From: Serinus canaria | Taxonomy: Eukaryota; Chordata; Aves; Passeriformes; Fringillidae | Length of the DNA: 64,000 nucleotides | Direction: 5' to 3' | Assembly (NCBI RefSeq): GCF_022539315.1 | Contig: NC_066333.1 | Coordinates: forward strand, 124,001 to 188,000 | Shown here: positions 48,937 to 62,200 of the stretch, piece by piece | Layout of the letters: each line of letters starts with the position of its first letter | Numbering within the stretch: position 1 is the stretch's first letter | Translations under genes and position numbers: made by a program | The notes under the pieces: model-generated | Database searches by the model: none | What the model saw: only the letters and a program-made list of their open reading frames with translations | What the model was told of the DNA's origin: nothing

Positions 48937-49067
48937 ATGCCTGTGACCGTGGGCCCATATGGGCAGTCGCAGCCCAGCTGTTTTGACAGAATAAAGATGG
49001 GTTTCATGATGGGCTTTGCAGTGGGCATGGCTGCAGGAGCGCTGTTTGGCACATTTTCCTGCCTCAG
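48937..49067 (+). CDS. ROMO1: ROMO1 coding exon 1
   Basis: ATG directly follows a strong acceptor. It encodes residues 1-43 plus two bases and ends SCL|R at ctcag|gtatgc. Confidence 0.96.
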
Positions 49068-50747
49068 GTATGCCAAAGAAATGGCTTCCACAGAGGGGTG
49101 GTGAGAGGGAGGTAGCCAGAGAGAAATGGTCATGCTGTGGGGTTGGGAAGGCATTGGGTCTGGTCCCGTTCCAGTCCTATGAGTGGAACTTTGTCTGTGA
49201 CTCCCAGCTACTGCAGTAAGTCCCTGGCCTATGACATGTGAGTCTATCACCTCTGGGTGCCCTGTGTGCCGGGAGGTCACAGCTTCACAGACCTTTTCTT
49301 ACCTCTTGTAAGCGACGTTCATAGGGAAGCTGAGGCTGTGGAGGATCACCTCCTGAAAGAACCAGATGAATTGTCTATGCAGATACACGTGCAGCCCTCT
49401 CCTGGCCCTAAAACTTCCTGAGATGCTCTGTAAGCTCTCAGTGTGTGCATCATGGTCCCTTTGTGTGTCCCAGGCCCTGCACAGAGGCAGTTACCAAAGT
49501 GACCCTGAGTCTGAATGGCAGGAATGTGAGTAGACCCATAGCTGGCATTGGCACAGTCCCACTGTGCAATGGAGAGTGACAATATTCGACTTTCCCTTGG
49601 GACTCAGCATGCTGACATGAAAACAAGCTGTGTTTGTTGCTTTGTGTTTGCCCTGGTACTGTTGACTGGCTTTGCACATCATCTATGACAAAGAATCACT
49701 ATCACTGAAGTCAGCTCTTTCATACTTAGCAGAACTCTTTCTGTTTGATGGTTTTTACCTGTGATTAAACATGGAAGATGATTTGGTAGTGAGGTGAAGG
49801 AGGAAAAGGCACAAATCTTAATCCAATGGGAGTTTGAAGTTTTCTAATCTCTCTCAGCTCCCAGAGGGTAAGCAGCATGATGCTGGCAGAAGATACATAT
49901 TAAGGGCATTTAGAAGAATCAGTGAGAGTGATTCTGTTTTACTTGAATGACACAGCTACAGTACTTCTGCTGTTCCATTTCTGAGAGAAAATCTCATGTT
50001 TTAAGAATGAAGTGCATGAAATTCCTTAGACCCTTAAGTCACTGCAGTGTTTAAAAGCCAAATATTAAAAGAGCTTCTTGGGACAGAACAATTCTTTTTT
50101 TTTAGTCTGACCTCAGGTAAGTGAAAAATGGAGAATAAAAATACCTTATGAAGTTTCTAGGCCTTTCAGATGTCCCATATTAAAAACACAGTCAGTAGTA
50201 AATAGAAAGTTAATTTTAAGTTAGAGATATTAAAAAGACTGCCACTGCAGCTAGAGAGGATCACAGTACAACAGCTCAGACAACTCTTTCTGTACTCTGG
50301 CAAGTGAAATACTTGGCCAGCATTTTTCTTCCAAGTATTAAGGGTATTCAGGAGACTAGGATGCAAAGCTGTTCCTGCTATGAGTGTGGCAGGAAGATTT
50401 CCACTGCAGGAAAAGTACACATTGGCCATGTGAGGTGAGGGCTACCCAAGAGCCCCTGCAGTAGCACAAGGACCTGCAGCCAGTCTCTGGGGAGGCAGCT
50501 GTACCATTGCACAGATTTAGACTGAAGAAGTGTTCCATTTCCAACCATGAGCTGATTGTCTCAGATGTTTTCTGCTGCACATCTGTGATCTGTCAGGTTT
50601 CAGCTTTAATATAATCCCTTTGATTTTCTTTATCTCAGGATTGGCATGAGAGGACGAGAGCTGATGGGTGGAGTTGGCAAAACGATGATGCAAAGCGGTG
50701 GGACGTTTGGGACATTCATGGCCATTGGTATGGGAATACGCTGCTAA
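48937..50747 (+). CDS. ROMO1: ROMO1, reactive oxygen species modulator 1, complete
   Basis: ROMO1 is a small mitochondrial inner-membrane protein (the Mgr2 family) linked to the TIM23 translocase, cristae organisation and ROS control. Coding exons 48937-49067 and 50639-50747 join (phase 2) to 79 residues, the family length. It begins [18 protein letters not shown] and ends [12 protein letters not shown]. The glycine-rich segment from about residue 21 to 44 ([18 protein letters not shown]) is the membrane helix, and a second hydrophobic glycine-rich stretch lies near the C-terminus. Conserved Cys15 and Cys79 are present. The acceptor before the ATG is tttcttttttag, so the 5' UTR is in a separate exon near 48.3 kb. 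AATAAA lies 60 bp after the stop. The gene diverges from NFS1 and converges on RBM39. Confidence 0.97.
49068..50638 (+). other. ROMO1: ROMO1 intron
   Basis: This is 1571 bp between consensus splice sites. No other gene or clear transposon was recognised. Confidence 0.75.
50639..50747 (+). CDS. ROMO1: ROMO1 coding exon 2
   Basis: The acceptor is ctttatctcag. It encodes [18 protein letters not shown], then [17 protein letters not shown] and TAA at 50745-50747. Confidence 0.97.
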
Positions 50748-50806
50748 TCTGGAGCTTGGGATTCATCCCAGAGTGCCCCCACCCAGCCATTCCTATGCCG
50801 TACAAT

Positions 50807-50812
50807 AATAAA
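50807..50812 (+). terminator. ROMO1: ROMO1 polyadenylation signal
   Basis: AATAAA lies 60 bp downstream of the ROMO1 stop codon, giving a very short 3' UTR as is usual for this gene. Confidence 0.75.
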
Positions 50813-50829
50813 ATCTTTAGATACCTGGA

Positions 50830-52300
50830 AGTGAGAGCTCTTGATGAAACAGCACAGTCCTATCCTCTGTGCTCTGCTGACTGTAAGCACATGTTTTACA
50901 CAATTTCTGCTTTCTTCCCATCTCTTTCTCCCAAAACTATGAGAATAATCATTTTTACTACATTGAAGTTCCTGTTTTACAGATAGAGGTATACCACACA
51001 AGTTTCTCCCTGTGGCATTTGGGCAGCTCGCATTGCCGATGTAGATGTGGAGCTGCTTTGTTCCTTCTTGCTTTCGTCAGTCTAGGAAAGTTAGATGGTT
51101 GGTACTTCAGATTAATTATCAAATTTCAGTCCTCTTGCAAAAATAGGTGGGTTGAAGCTGGTCCCATTTCTGAATTCCAAGTGTAATGGGGCAGATGCCC
51201 TCAACAGTGTAAGGGACCCCAGGATTCAAGCAGCTCCCATAAGAGCTGTGCTCCCAGAAACAAAGCCTTTTCTTTCATACTGGTCTAGCAGGCCTACAAG
51301 GTGGTCAGGATTTCCCTAGGAAAGCAGGGGAATCACTCCAGCTCCTCCCCAGCCCCAGAAGCACTGCCTTCAGCTGACCTAGGAAAGGTGTTGGGTGTTG
51401 TAGTCTCAAGTAATTGCATTTTGAAATAAGGCCTCTTTCTGCTCCTCATTTATCCTGTGTGAGGAAGACCTGAGCAACAGCACTACCTCAACTGGCACCT
51501 GTACAGCCTGGATCTGGTACAAGTGCCTTTTCCCCAGTTTTTAAGGCAGAAACACCACCACTCAAAGCCTGTTCTCAGATAAAGCACACCTAGAGAGCTG
51601 GCTCTACTTCTTCAGCTGTGTTACTATTCCCAGGATCCTGCTGTATTCACAGCCCCTCTCCACCTTTTCCTTTTGCTTGCTCCAAGTTCTTTGATTAAGG
51701 ACAGGCCCTTGCCCCACTGCAGCTCAAGGACAGCTACAGCCCCAGAGGCTGCAGAGCAGATCCTCTCCGCACAATACTACAGAACACCAGCAGCACTGCT
51801 GCCTGCCCCACCTTCATCCACTGCCAAGGAATGTTCTGCTCTCCCTAGTCTCTCCACCTTGGTCTTTTCTTAGTGGTTAAAAAGGCGAGGGAGATGGGAC
51901 ATGGGTAGAAAGAGCAAAGCACAGGGGCAGGTTCCCTCTAGAATCCAGACTGAAAGTTAACGTAACTGACTCCTGCAGCCCCAGGACTCTCAACCATTTG
52001 TGAAGGATGGGAGTGGAGGTGGGCAGGAGGGGTTTGTTGGGACAGAACTTTAAGCATGCCTGAGGGGGATAAGAGTTGTGCCCAGATCCTCAGCAACCTT
52101 GGCCACACTGCACACAGGACTGGGAACAGCTTCTGCACGTTCTCTCTGAGCACATGAGATCCCATGGCCTACCTGCCATACTGTGTAGTCATATCCCAGA
52201 CACTGGGCTCAGCACAGCATCTATCACTCACCTCCAGACCTAAGCACACACTGCCTAAAGTCACATTGGGAGAGCAGAGAAATAAAACTTCATGAAGGCC
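50830..52300. other. Intergenic, between convergent ROMO1 and RBM39
   Basis: About 1.5 kb of moderately GC-rich DNA carry no recognisable exon, RNA gene or repeat. Confidence 0.55.
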
Positions 52301-52313
52301 TTTTTAAGAGAAT

Positions 52314-52319
52314 TTTATT
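52314..52319 (-). terminator. RBM39: Candidate RBM39 polyadenylation signal
   Basis: This is AATAAA on the minus strand, about 870 bp past the RBM39 stop codon. The intervening AT-rich sequence (52320-53190) is the probable 3' UTR. Confidence 0.55.
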
Positions 52320-53190
52320 TGAGTGGTTCTTACAAAGATTGTTGCAATATGAAAGTCTTTGATAGAAATATCAAGCTGTCTTGTCAAACACACTGAAGTA
52401 ACCCAAAAATATATTTCAGAGCTCACAGAGCTTAAAAAGAGCAAAGATTATATGCAACCAGAACAAAACACTTTTCTGTATTTCCTACCATTTTCAGACT
52501 TGGCTGAAATCCTCCAGCTCTGCCCCACTGCATGTGTGGAAACTCATCTGGAAATGCAGAGATGTTTTGTTTGGAAACTTAGACACACCTCACAGTATTT
52601 ACAAAGAAACTTTTACAGATACAATAATCAAAAGTTACCATCAAGAAATAAAACCCTTCAATCCTCCTATTCTTACCATTTTTCCAGCACAAAGCAAGCT
52701 GAGTAGCTGTCTGCAGTCAGCATTCAGTAGCTTTTTGGATTTTTCCATTTATACAAAAACACTAAATATGTCCCTTCATCCAGTCTCTCTGATACTACCC
52801 TTGAGCAGATCACCCACATTTAGTGAAATGTAAAATGTCTTGGCTGCATTAAAAGAAAGGCTCATGAAACATTAAAAATGTCATTATGTCCCATCTGCCT
52901 TTTACAGAGTACTTGTTATCTATGAGCTACTTCTCAGTTCCTACGGATCACCTTTGTCAATGTACAAGAATTACAAGGCAGAACAAGAAGTCAACAGCTT
53001 TGTATACAGTGGAAATGCTAGTTAGGGAGAATGAACACACTGCATTTCTGCTTACTTCATTTTATTTTTAAAGATAGCAGGAAGTGTACACAAAATGACA
53101 TTAAATCCTTTCCTTTAGGTTTATCTAAATAAAAGATAACTCAATCTTCCTCCAAAAAATACCTATGTATAAAACTGACTAAATTAATCT

Positions 53191-53291
53191 TCATCGTCGA
53201 ACAGGAACCAGTAGTTGGGTTGCAGTCATGGAGTCTGGGAAAAGGCTGTGGTATGTTGGAAGAGGTACATACGCTGCTGTAATCATTTTAC
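53191..53291 (-). CDS. RBM39: RBM39 last exon
   Basis: The acceptor is gtgattag. It encodes KMITAAYVPLPTYHSLFPDS, then MTATQLLVPVRR and TGA at 53193-53191. Confidence 0.96.
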
Positions 53292-56200
53292 CTAATCACA
53301 AGAGGAAAAAAAGTACACATCAGTGTTTGGTCATTTCTGTAATGGATGACTAAACGTAGGCATGCACATGGAACACTCACCTGCAAACCACCTCCCATGC
53401 AAAGCATTGACAGCTGCAATGGCAGCAGCAATGGAGGGACATTTCACATACACATTGCCCTGCAAGACAGAATAGTGCAGCCCATGAGGAGTCAGAGACA
53501 CTTCCCCAATGCTGTTCCTCAGCCACCCCTGGACCTGGCTGGGACAGAGCCACACCCGTTCCACCAGGCACCTGCTGGCATTAATCCATGACACAGAATG
53601 AACACAAGAGAAGGGGACAGTGGTACTGGCAGGCACTACTCCACTGTGGCAGTTACTGCAGCCTTCAATTTTTCTAAATAGGATTTTGCAAGATAGCCCA
53701 AACACGCATTTGACCAGCAATCACTGAGCTGCTCCTGAGAGTCTTTTAGAGAAAGGATCTAAAGGCTCTTTATCATTAACACCATGTGAATGAGAACAGC
53801 ACAAGGTCTGGTTGCCCCCAAGGCAGCCCAGCTGCCAAGGTCTATAAGCTACTAACCTCAACCATATATGCTTCACTCAACATGCAAGCTCACAGCCTGT
53901 ATTCCACAAGAACCAAGCACTCCACATTCCCCCGGATGGGAAGCAACACTCCAAGCGAGACAGACACCATAAAAATTCTCCTCCATAAACATCAGCATAT
54001 TTTTCTTTACTTGAACAAGAACTGAGGCAAGGGGAAAATTCCATCCCTGCAGGGCAGGAAGAACCTGAGATGGCTCCCAGGGTGCATGACAGACTGATCT
54101 TTGAACTTCATCAGACACCTGGAGTTTGCCATCTGCAGATCAAGTACTGTGCCTCCCTAATCCAGAGAACCTCAACAGTCACATCCAACAACTCTAAGAC
54201 ACAGAGATGCCTACAGTAATGTGTGGCATTTTTCTGGCTGCCTGCTTAAAAGCAGACCATCAGTAATACTCAAGAAGATCAATTCTAGCTGAAATAGATT
54301 TTTCAGAAAATAGTACATTAAAAAATAGACTTCAGCCTTTCCTTAGCAGCTTTAGTCAGCCGGTATTAACTCTTCCCACTGCAATTTAAGTAATTCCTTT
54401 CTCATGGGGCAAACCTGAGCTTAGAGGCTGGTGTTTAAGGCACCAAGGAATCAATTAAAATACAGAGCTCTGCTCTCAGCCTCCCCATGTAAAGGCACCT
54501 AAACTGCTTAAATGCCCAAATGAGGTGCAGGAACACAAAGCTGTGGTTTTCCTTAACACCCAGCAGAACACACAGATGTGGTACATGAGCCAGGAACTCA
54601 GCTGGGACTGCAACTGTTTAATCCACAACCAATCACACCCTCGTAAGCCAACCCCTGACAGCCCTCAGCACAGAAGTCTGGGACAGAGCCCTGAAGGTCC
54701 CCAGAATCTAAGCCTGGAAAACAGAATGGTACAATGGAAACTCTATCGGTGGATATTTTATATCTGTATCACTGCTGTGCTTCTATGACAAAACAGATTT
54801 CATTTTTTATGAAACATTAACTCATTACTTAGTATGCTGCAATTTCTTCTTTTAAAACCACCTGCTTATGTGAAACAGATTTTGCAGCTCCATGGGCTTA
54901 GAACCTATGTGAGGTGTCTTGAGGGCTGGTGTAGTTTTGGGGGGTGGTGCAGTGATTTTTTTGTGTTTAGTTGTTGGGAGGGTTTTTTGGAGGTGGGAAG
55001 TGTTATGGGCTGTTGGTTATTTTGGATTTCTTTCTGTCAAAGAACACTTCATTTTCTCTAAATAGCAAACACATTATGGGGAAGGTTTCTGCCTCTGATC
55101 AGTCCAATGGTCCAAGACCACAGGTGTGATCTTGAAGATTACAAGATGCTAGCTAAGGCAGCACATTTGTTTTTTGTGCTAGACTGCAGCTCTTATCTAA
55201 CCTCTCTGTAACCCACAAGAAAGGGTTTTAGGTGATATTGGGGAAACTGCACAAGACAGCAATGGCTGAGTGCTAAGTGGATCACCAGGGCAGAACAATC
55301 ACACCTAAGCACACCAACAGGAACATGGGTTTCAGCCTTATACCTTAGCATGGAACACAAGATGGCACTTTTAGAATCTGATAGAAATTAACCCAACTGT
55401 GAAACCATCTGAAAACTGAACTTTTGTTTGGGCTGTGAATTCTTTAAAAAATGGGTTTCAGAGAGTTAACCTATTTACAGACCTTTCAGTGTTTATACAG
55501 TCTAAGAGCTGAAATACAGGGAAGAATCTGGGGTTTATGTAAACAAGGTGAAGTCAGAAGAAAAATATATTCACCAGTTTAAGATGCAGGCATTAATCTG
55601 GCATTTGGTCAGCAGCAGCAGTCTTTCTCTTCCCTATTCTAACTCCAGGCCCTCAGACTGCCCACTGCAAGGCCTTCATGTCATGAGCGACCACAACTGT
55701 TTCTAAGCATGGGATGAGGCACACATTTACCTTACGCTGTAATTCTGTTGGAGGAAGGGCCCTTTTGTACTGAAGCCTGTGCTCTAGAAAGAGGAACCTG
55801 AAGTCCCTGACTTGGGGGAAAGGCACAGCTTAAGGGAAATGCCAAATGCCTGAACTGGTCACTGTTCTTCTACAGCAACTTCAGCTGGGTAAACCTGTAA
55901 GAGCAGCACCAGAAAGCTGGTCATCCAAGTTATACACAATGATTCACAATAGGAGGGAACCACCTACATTCTGCACAAACTAAGACATTTAGGTACAGTT
56001 TAGGAAAAGCCTCATATTTGTAATGCTCCCCCTAGACAAGAGAGCAACAGAGCTTTTAACATCTGCTCAGTGTTGTCCCCCCTGGAAGCAGGCATACCTG
56101 AGCTGAGTTTTTGTCAACATAGATGTGGATAACTCCTCCATGTTTGTTACATTCCTCAATCACATCATCTTTAATTTCAGTGTCCCACCCAGCTTCTTCT

Positions 56201-59200
56201 TCACTGTACAGGGGAAGGAAAAACAGGGCAGAGATATCATTCACACAAAATCCACCCACAAAACCCATTAAACACACTCCTGCAATATTCTGATTTCTTT
56301 CTTACACATTAAAGTCATTGACAAATGCTAAACAGACAATGATAAATCACTTACGTTTGAGGATTAAACATGTTGGAAAGCTGGAAGCACTGTGTTGCAA
56401 GTGGTTGTACGGAAGCAGCTGCAGCCAGAACTGTTGTAACAGAAAAAAAAAACTCCATTAGCATATCTAAGAACCTGCTATGCATGGCTCTAATTTATTC
56501 AGCACAATAGAAACAGGTCTAACTAAACAGAAGTTGAAGGCAGGAAAGCAAAATTTAGAACCAGACACTACTGATGATAGATATATTTAAACTGATCAAT
56601 ACAAAACCCAGCACATTATGAGTTACAGTTGAACCTGAAAAGTGAAAATATAATTGTGTACATTGATTTTGACAGATTTTCCATTTGAACATTAAAAGGC
56701 ATGCATCTGCATCTAAAATCTCTGCCTGAGTTGTATGTCAGCAGCACCTTTAATGTTTTGCTATTCACAGAAGCCCAGCAGCAGCTCAGGACAGCAACAT
56801 CCCAGCTGACTGGACAGCAAAGCAAAGACAGTCTTGGGGAATTCTTAAAACCTACTTTAAGCATGTTGAATTATGCATCAGAAGTGTACCTGCACTTTCA
56901 TCACTTGAAAATGCAGATTGAAGGAAACATTTGACACCTGAAATTGCTCTCTCCCTGTAACAGTGAAATTATTACTTGTCATTTATTGCTGCTCATCATG
57001 CCAGTACATTACATTAAACACTGTCCCACAGGCTGCCCTTCCACAGGCTTCAGGCTTCAGTGAATGGAGCTGCAATAACAGCTGCCTTCCCCATATAATT
57101 CAGACATTAAGGGTTGTGCAGTCAGATAAGAAGCAACTCAAGAGACAATAAACCCAAACTTCTGATTCTCAAATAACCCCTTTAAGGCAGGGAGAACACC
57201 ACTACCCAACCACAAATACCAGTCCACACATTTTCTGGGACTAGGATATGGCTGGGGAATGCTACCAACACTGGAGAAAATGCTACCAAGAATTTTCAGT
57301 CAAAAAAAAAAAAAATCAATCACAGCATGATTCCCCACAGACAACTACACAACTAAGAGAACAATTTCTCAGGTGTGGGCAAACCCTATACCAGAAGAAT
57401 TTCCCCTAGAGACACCTGAAATAAAATCTACTAATTACAAGTCATAACAAATGCTAGTTTACCTTCATTCTGCTGGGACAGTCTCGTTTGTAAATCTAAA
57501 GAAAAATACAGAGAAGTTAATTAGTATGCTTGCTAGCATCACTGTATCATCACCTGCCAGCCATGTTGTTCAGCTTGTATTTGTGGTTAAGAGCTTATTC
57601 CAGTATCACTGTTCCTCTCTAGTTGTGAGTAGTTTCACTAATTTCAGCTTATCTATGAGAATGTTCTGTACTTGACAGATTGTGTGACAACAAAGCATTT
57701 TGAAGAGATACAATACCTTAAAAGGACAGAAATGACTGTGTACCTTTAATTCAATGTATCCCTCCAAACTTGCTTTTGCTGTGATTGAGGTGTTTACAAG
57801 ACATGTTTTACTCCATGAGAAAATAATTACAGCAATTCTGACATGCATGAGAGTTGTATGTCAGCACCAACATCTTTACTACCAGGAAGCAGTTATAAGC
57901 ACACAGCTTTCCAAGCATTCTTAAAGCAGTTATCAAATTTCAAGTAGAATAAGGCAATATTTTGTCTGCTATTCTTATACATGGCATAATGATACAAGTA
58001 ACTGTATTATTTTTTCAAATTCAAAACATTTTCCAGTGTTCAGAACATGTAATTTGCCTAGAAAACATTATTTACTTGTTTAACATACACTTGTCCTAAT
58101 CCAAAGGGATGGGAACAAACAAATGTAGCCATTTCCAAGTCACATCTTTGAACTAACAGAAAATTTCAGAATTCAAGCACTGTAAGTATAAGCCCCTTCA
58201 ATCACGGTTCCATTTAACAGACACTAGGTGAGAAAACTGAAGCAAACAATTGCCTTAATTCACTCATTTAGAGAGTAGCAAAGCGATGAGCACCAAGTAA
58301 GCTTCCAAGCTTACCTGGAAATACCTGAAGGCACCAGGTATCAACATACTTTTCCCCTTTCTAATAAAACCTCCTCCATGACACTGAAGAGCCAACAGAA
58401 ATAAATGTTTTTCTCTAGATTTTCCTCATGTGCCTTTCCAAGCATTTTGCAAAGAACACATACCAGGAACCATACTGAAAAGAAAGGGCTGGAAGGAGTA
58501 AGCTCTGAAGGCTGAGTTGTAAAAAGAGCTGGCCATATTTGGCATGTTTTCCATGCAGATCTGAACCCACAAAGTCCTCACTTCAATAGCATGAGAAGTA
58601 TCACAATAGCAAAGGCTGCCTTAGCCTCTATTCTCTGCAGAAACTGCATGGTCTTGGCCAAATCGGTAACTAATTACCTAGTAAATTAATACTCACATTC
58701 TTTTGAAAACAAAGGCGTTTTAAAGAGATCAGCAAATATCTGAACTCCCAATTTAGATGTGGATAGACACTTTTCCTGCTGCAATTCCAATCCATGATGT
58801 CCAGCAGAACTTGTCTATGTGGGTCAGCCTGAGGCTCTACAACCAAATGCTCCAGAATTCCTGCACCTAACCCAGTAAACCTGCACATGTCATCAACAAA
58901 AATTCTGTCCACAGCCAAGTATCTGTTCTAAACACAGCAAAGTCAGCTACCACTGTCTTGTGCAACAGTTTCACAGGTTAATTATTTACCATGTTTGAAA
59001 CATAACCTGCTGCTCACCAGATCTTTTATCAACTAACTGGATTCTCTTGTTGCTCATGACTGAAGAACAGTCCTATCCTCTCACTTCTGAAATCACTCAG
59101 AATTAAGAAATTAACTGTCACTCTATATTCTCAACTCATGCTTCCCTACATGTAGTTTTAAATAGTATGCAGAAACTAAAACTAATACATCTGACTAATT

Positions 59201-62200
59201 CAGATCAAAGTAGCTTTTTCAGTATGTTCTTATGTAACACCTCTAAGGACAGCAAGTTTAGCACAATGGGAGTACATGTTTAGCGTACAGAGAAAGCAGA
59301 AATACACACATATCTATCAAAGAATTTGTGTCATAAAATAAAAAGTTTATTTTGAAATCCAGATGGCTTTGAATAGGCCAAAGCCTGCCAAACATTGTCC
59401 AGCGTCTTGAGTCATTACTTAGAACAGAGACCAAACAGAGGTCCAGGATGATAATAGTATCTCCTTCTCTTTTGCAGCACACCATATCAATTTTTTCCAT
59501 AAAAAGATAGCTCCTTCTACATGTAAGGAATGCTTTGTCCCACAAAACATTAGAAAAATGTTCTATAGGCTATTTTAAATTTCCTATGTTCAGAAAGAGA
59601 ACAGGGACTACTCACTGACAACTCTTCAGCTTCAAATTCTTTTTCCTGCTGGATGGCCAAATTCTCAGGTGTCCCCTAAAACTAATTCTTTACCTTCTCT
59701 ACTTTAGTTTGATTGACTCCCTCTTGAACATGGATTATCAGAAGTGTTTGCAGATGTATGTATTACACCTCAGATGCTCAGGCCTACTTGCCTCTAGAAA
59801 CACAGCTAATATTTTAACAATGTATCAAGCTGCCAGGCCATGTTTTGGCACTGATAAACTGAAGCATTTAGATATTCTCCTCCTCCCTGGCCATTCTTCT
59901 ATTGCTAAGCTCCCAGACTATGAGAGTGGAATTTGATATAACCCTGAAGAGGTGAACAATACAGAACACCCCAAGAATTTCTTATTCACAGCACCTACGC
60001 ATTTATTCACCTCACTTCTACTGCTGACCATTTTCATTCATGTAAATATTACACAAGACCAGCCCAACATCTGAACTTTGGCTTTAACAACAGCCTCCAA
60101 CTTTCCCAAGTTTCACCTGTAAAAAAATCCTTCTTTCTCTGAGCCAGGTTCCTGACACACCCTGTACTTCCTATATTATTCACTTCTCCAGTTTATTATC
60201 CACTTCTCCAAATGACAGAAGTCTAAAGATCAGCAAGAAGCTGCTCCTCCTCTGACAAGGAAAGGCAATCTTACCAATGACTGTTGGTCTTTAAATACAG
60301 TTTCTGATGGTATGCTATACTTTCAAAATATTCTCCAGTTTATCCTTCTTTAGTATGACTTCTGAAGGAGCAAAGTCTGCTCAGTAACGGGACCAGAATC
60401 TGGCCAGACCACATTCCTCTTCCTTCAAGTGTACTTCAAGTGAAATTTAGAGTCACATGTTTCAGCTCTGTACCATATCATGGACTTAAAATGTTTATCG
60501 ACAATATCAGAGATGAGAACTCATGTTTCATACATGTATTCCATCCTCCTTCTATGGGACTTCTACTCCTCTGAACTGCATACATTAGCCTCTTTTAGCT
60601 TTTTTTCTACCTTTGGAGTAATTTTCCTTTTTTATTTTTGAACTACATATTCCTAGCTTACCTTCCTCAAATTCTAAACTTTATGACCAGTATCCCCACT
60701 ACAAGCTGAGGCAACTAAATACATAGAAACATCTTGGGAGTAGTTTTTCATTCAACTGCGTCCCACTTCCTGTTTTTTCTTTTTTTCTTCAAGACCTGAT
60801 TAACCTTCATCTATTGCTTTCATGACTTTAACAATGTCTAACTCAATCTGACTGTTGGCACACAATTATTTTTTTATCTGTTTCCTAAACTAAAAATCTT
60901 GTTTCATTATCAGTCATTTTTCCTATTCTTCATTGGCTGTGGGGTCATTCCTTGTTTCTTTTGTGGTAGCTGATCACCCAGGTTTAGTGTGGAGCCCACA
61001 CTAACAGAACTTTTTCTTCTTTCTGTAGAATACAGATCTAATACAGCATTAGCAATGTGAAACAGAAGAAACTTTTCACATCCTGCCTGTTCAAACACCC
61101 AAACTGCTCAGACCACATGACTTAATTGCCTTGTTTCTTCAACCATCAGTTAGACCAGTTTGTGTATCCTTCCATTTAAATGTGAGCAACTTATGATCCC
61201 TCAAGTCAATGGTCATTTCTATTCTCATCCATAACATCTTCATTACTTACCAAATTGAGTTTAAAATAGCATCCCCTCTTCATGAGTCAGTGAGTGTTTG
61301 ATGAAGAAATTTGTCGGATATCACATCCAGGAATATCTGGGCCCCACCATTATTACTAGCAATTCTTCTCCAATCTGTATCGGGGAAGTTAAAGTCTCCC
61401 ACAATGACATAATTCCTGGTAGTTATTTTCTCTAACAAGAGTAAAGAGATCTTTAATCCATAACCAAATCTCACTTTGGGGATAGCTCATGACTCTATGG
61501 CAGCAAAAAGCTTTATTTTTTTCCAAAGTTACTTAAGTTGCACATGTCCGCATCATTCCTTTTGTACAATATAAGTGGAATGAACAATGCTACCCCTAAC
61601 CACCTTTATTTCCACAGTTGCTAAACATGCATCTTCTTCTAACACCTGTATTCAGCCTAATCATTTATTTCTCCGCAGCCGTGTCTTCTCATGCTGATTC
61701 CATACTACCTGAACCATTCAGCTGTGTCAGACATTTTTGGCCATGTTCTTGATTTAGGGAGCTTGGATTTTTTTTGACCTTGTTTCAAATGCAAGAAAAG
61801 GAATGCTATTTTTTTAAAAACACTATTCTCATTTCTAATTGCTGACATGTTTTTACATGAGACTGCCACACCACTTTATAACCTGCATAAATGTTGATCT
61901 AACTTCAGCAGTGGTTAGCTTTCCTTCTCTTTCTGGACTAGTCACACTTTTTCCTCACTACTGTATTTTTTCATCCTTCTCAAACAGGCAACTGACATTT
62001 TTCTGTCACTGGCCAGCTCCTTTTCCTTCCAAGGGCACATCTGTAGAACAACTCTATTATATTCTTTTAGCAACTGTCTACAGCTTCATATGTATGCTCT
62101 TCTTAAGACTGCACCTGACCTTCCGTAACATGATTCAGACCTATCTTATTAAGCCTGAATCATTTCCATCACAAGCTCTGCCAGAAGGCAAACAACAATG

